Assembly: GCA_943846675.1 (NCBI GenBank)
Contig: OX044357.1
Coordinates: 3,002,832 to 3,066,831 of the forward strand
DNA length: 64,000 bases
Reading direction: 5' to 3'
Source: UBA987 sp002292105
GTDB lineage: Bacteria; Bacteroidota; Bacteroidia; NS11-12g; UBA9320
Position numbers and translations under genes: made by a program. The notes under the pieces are model-generated. The model saw only the letters and a program-made list of their open reading frames with translations. It had not been told where the DNA came from and ran no database searches. Of this stretch, positions 63,242 to 64,000 are shown piece by piece; position 1 is the first letter of the stretch, and each line of letters opens with the position of its first letter.

Positions 63242-63918
63242 CTAATGACAACATTCGACTTCACCTGTTTCAGGGGCAATGTTAGGACTTAGGTAGGGTA
63301 TGTTTAAGCCAGACCCACGAATTACAAGCAAGAGGCCAATCAGTATCATAGAATAGTTCACGTATTTATTAACGTTTTTAAAGAACGAAAATTTAAGCTT
63401 TTTGCCTAGGTAAGAACCTACGAGAAATAATGGTAAGGTACCTATTCCGAAGAATAGCATAAATATAAGACTCTGTGTTACGTTTGGTTGACTAATCGAA
63501 ACTGCCGCAGCGGCGTAACTCAAACCACAGGGAAGAAGGCCGTTTAAAAACCCAACAATTGGAAGACTATTTTTTCTACCATAATTACGACTCATTGCAG
63601 TTGATAATTTCGTAGAAATCCATGGCATTATTTGTTTTAAACCCGGTATGTGGTGCTTGAAAACAAACAACAACAACAAGATACCTGAGACCAATGCAAT
63701 GTATTGCTGTAAATCAAACAACTGAACGGGTACTTGAACCAAGCTAAATGCTAAGCCTAGAGCCAAATAACCGGTAATTCTTCCGAAGTGATAAATTATA
63801 ATTTGTGGGTTTAAACCTGAATATTCCAGTTCGTTTGAACGGAAAAAACCAACGGACCACACATGGCCGCGCAATGCAACGATCCACCTAAACCTAGAAG
63901 TAGTGCCGCCCAAATCAT
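63242..63918 (-). CDS. TauE/SafE-like membrane protein, frameshifted near the N-terminus
   Basis: A six- to seven-helix inner-membrane protein of the sulfite-exporter TauE/SafE-type (cytochrome-biogenesis CcdA-like) family. The body, from about NPQIIIYHFGRITGYLALGL to the Cys-His end VECCH, is in the frame that stops at 63242. The family N-terminus LLLGLGGSLHCAAMCGP is present in the other frame from ATG 63918. That frame stops at about 63814, just past the T6 run (63843-63848), while the body frame reads a meaningless MNDLGGTTSRF start. A single-base change near the T6 run would join them. In Bacteroidota this gene follows the cbb3 oxidase assembly genes; that context lies outside the window. 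Confidence 0.75.
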
Positions 63919-64000
63919 TCAATAAACACTTTTTCTTTTTTTAGAAATGGCTTGTCATAAAGCACACCTAAAATTTCCACATACCATAAATGTTAAATGC

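Noticed and set aside
63919..64000. Possible 20-codon coding end (EILGVLYDKPFLKKEKVFIE) overlapping the TauE/SafE-like start by ATGA
   Set aside because: A stop codon lies just upstream in the same frame, near the window edge, so it cannot be followed as a gene; it is too short to call.

Overview
The window is a chromosomal segment of a Bacteroidota bacterium, most likely of the Flavobacteriia/Flavobacteriales. The evidence is of several kinds. There are several type IX secretion (T9SS) cargo proteins with type A or type B C-terminal sorting domains, a PorP/SprF-like outer-membrane protein, and a PorE-like TPR/propeller/OmpA lipoprotein. There is also a type III glutamine synthetase, an SDR-type threonine dehydrogenase, and promoters with the Bacteroidota -7 box TAnnTTTG.

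Left core (1-34,888). The C-terminus of a MoxR ATPase is followed by a T9SS type B surface protein paired with a PorP/SprF-like partner (161-5018, minus). Next is ligA - DUF6913-like gene - dapA (minus), then an operon of two c-type cytochrome lipoproteins and a DUF5777-like beta-barrel (minus), and a frameshifted secreted protein. The plus-strand run holds a DUF6029-like porin, lhgO, prfA, GSIII, the PorE-like lipoprotein, purM, rlmN and a secreted orphan. A threonine dehydrogenase and a GT4 glycosyltransferase lie on the minus strand. A tightly packed plus-strand set follows (anmK, a cadherin-like secreted protein, an amino-acid dehydrogenase and a C-terminal processing protease), then two small lipoproteins and the GTPases der and era on the minus strand.

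tRNA boundary (34,977-35,397). A promoter-like box is followed by three degenerate tandem copies of tRNA-fMet sequence. In each, the 3' half of the anticodon arm is replaced by a perfect 16-bp palindrome. After these come the intact initiator tRNA gene and a terminator. This looks like one transcription unit with an unusual structured leader.

Accessory island (about 35,461-59,866). About 24.4 kb lies between the 3' ends of two convergent tRNA genes (fMet on the left, Glu on the right) and is bounded by a 281-282 bp imperfect inverted repeat. Both repeat arms contain the same 3' end of a winged-helix (probably DUF3987-type) gene. Inside are an IS21-like element that truncates a GIY-YIG/DUF2075 gene next to a MazG-like gene, and an FG-GAP T9SS protein. 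A roughly 2,380-codon T9SS adhesin gene carries two +1 frameshifts. An IS3-family element with a 4-bp target duplication has cut into a RepA-like ATPase gene that is followed by a DUF6371 gene. Several tyrosine-recombinase 3' ends are present, two of them carrying a 150-bp block that holds the integrase C-terminus, a promoter and the start codon of whatever gene follows. The rest is an assortment of small secreted or orphan genes and IS remnants. The island reads as a mosaic of several related mobilisable elements, now decayed.

Right core (60,015-64,000). tRNA-Glu, gapA, a divergent Nramp-like transporter, a YqgE/AlgH protein and a TauE/SafE-like membrane protein with an apparent frameshift near its N-terminus. 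Coordinates of starts, motifs and repeats were read directly from the sequence; family names come from recognition of motifs and were not checked by database search.
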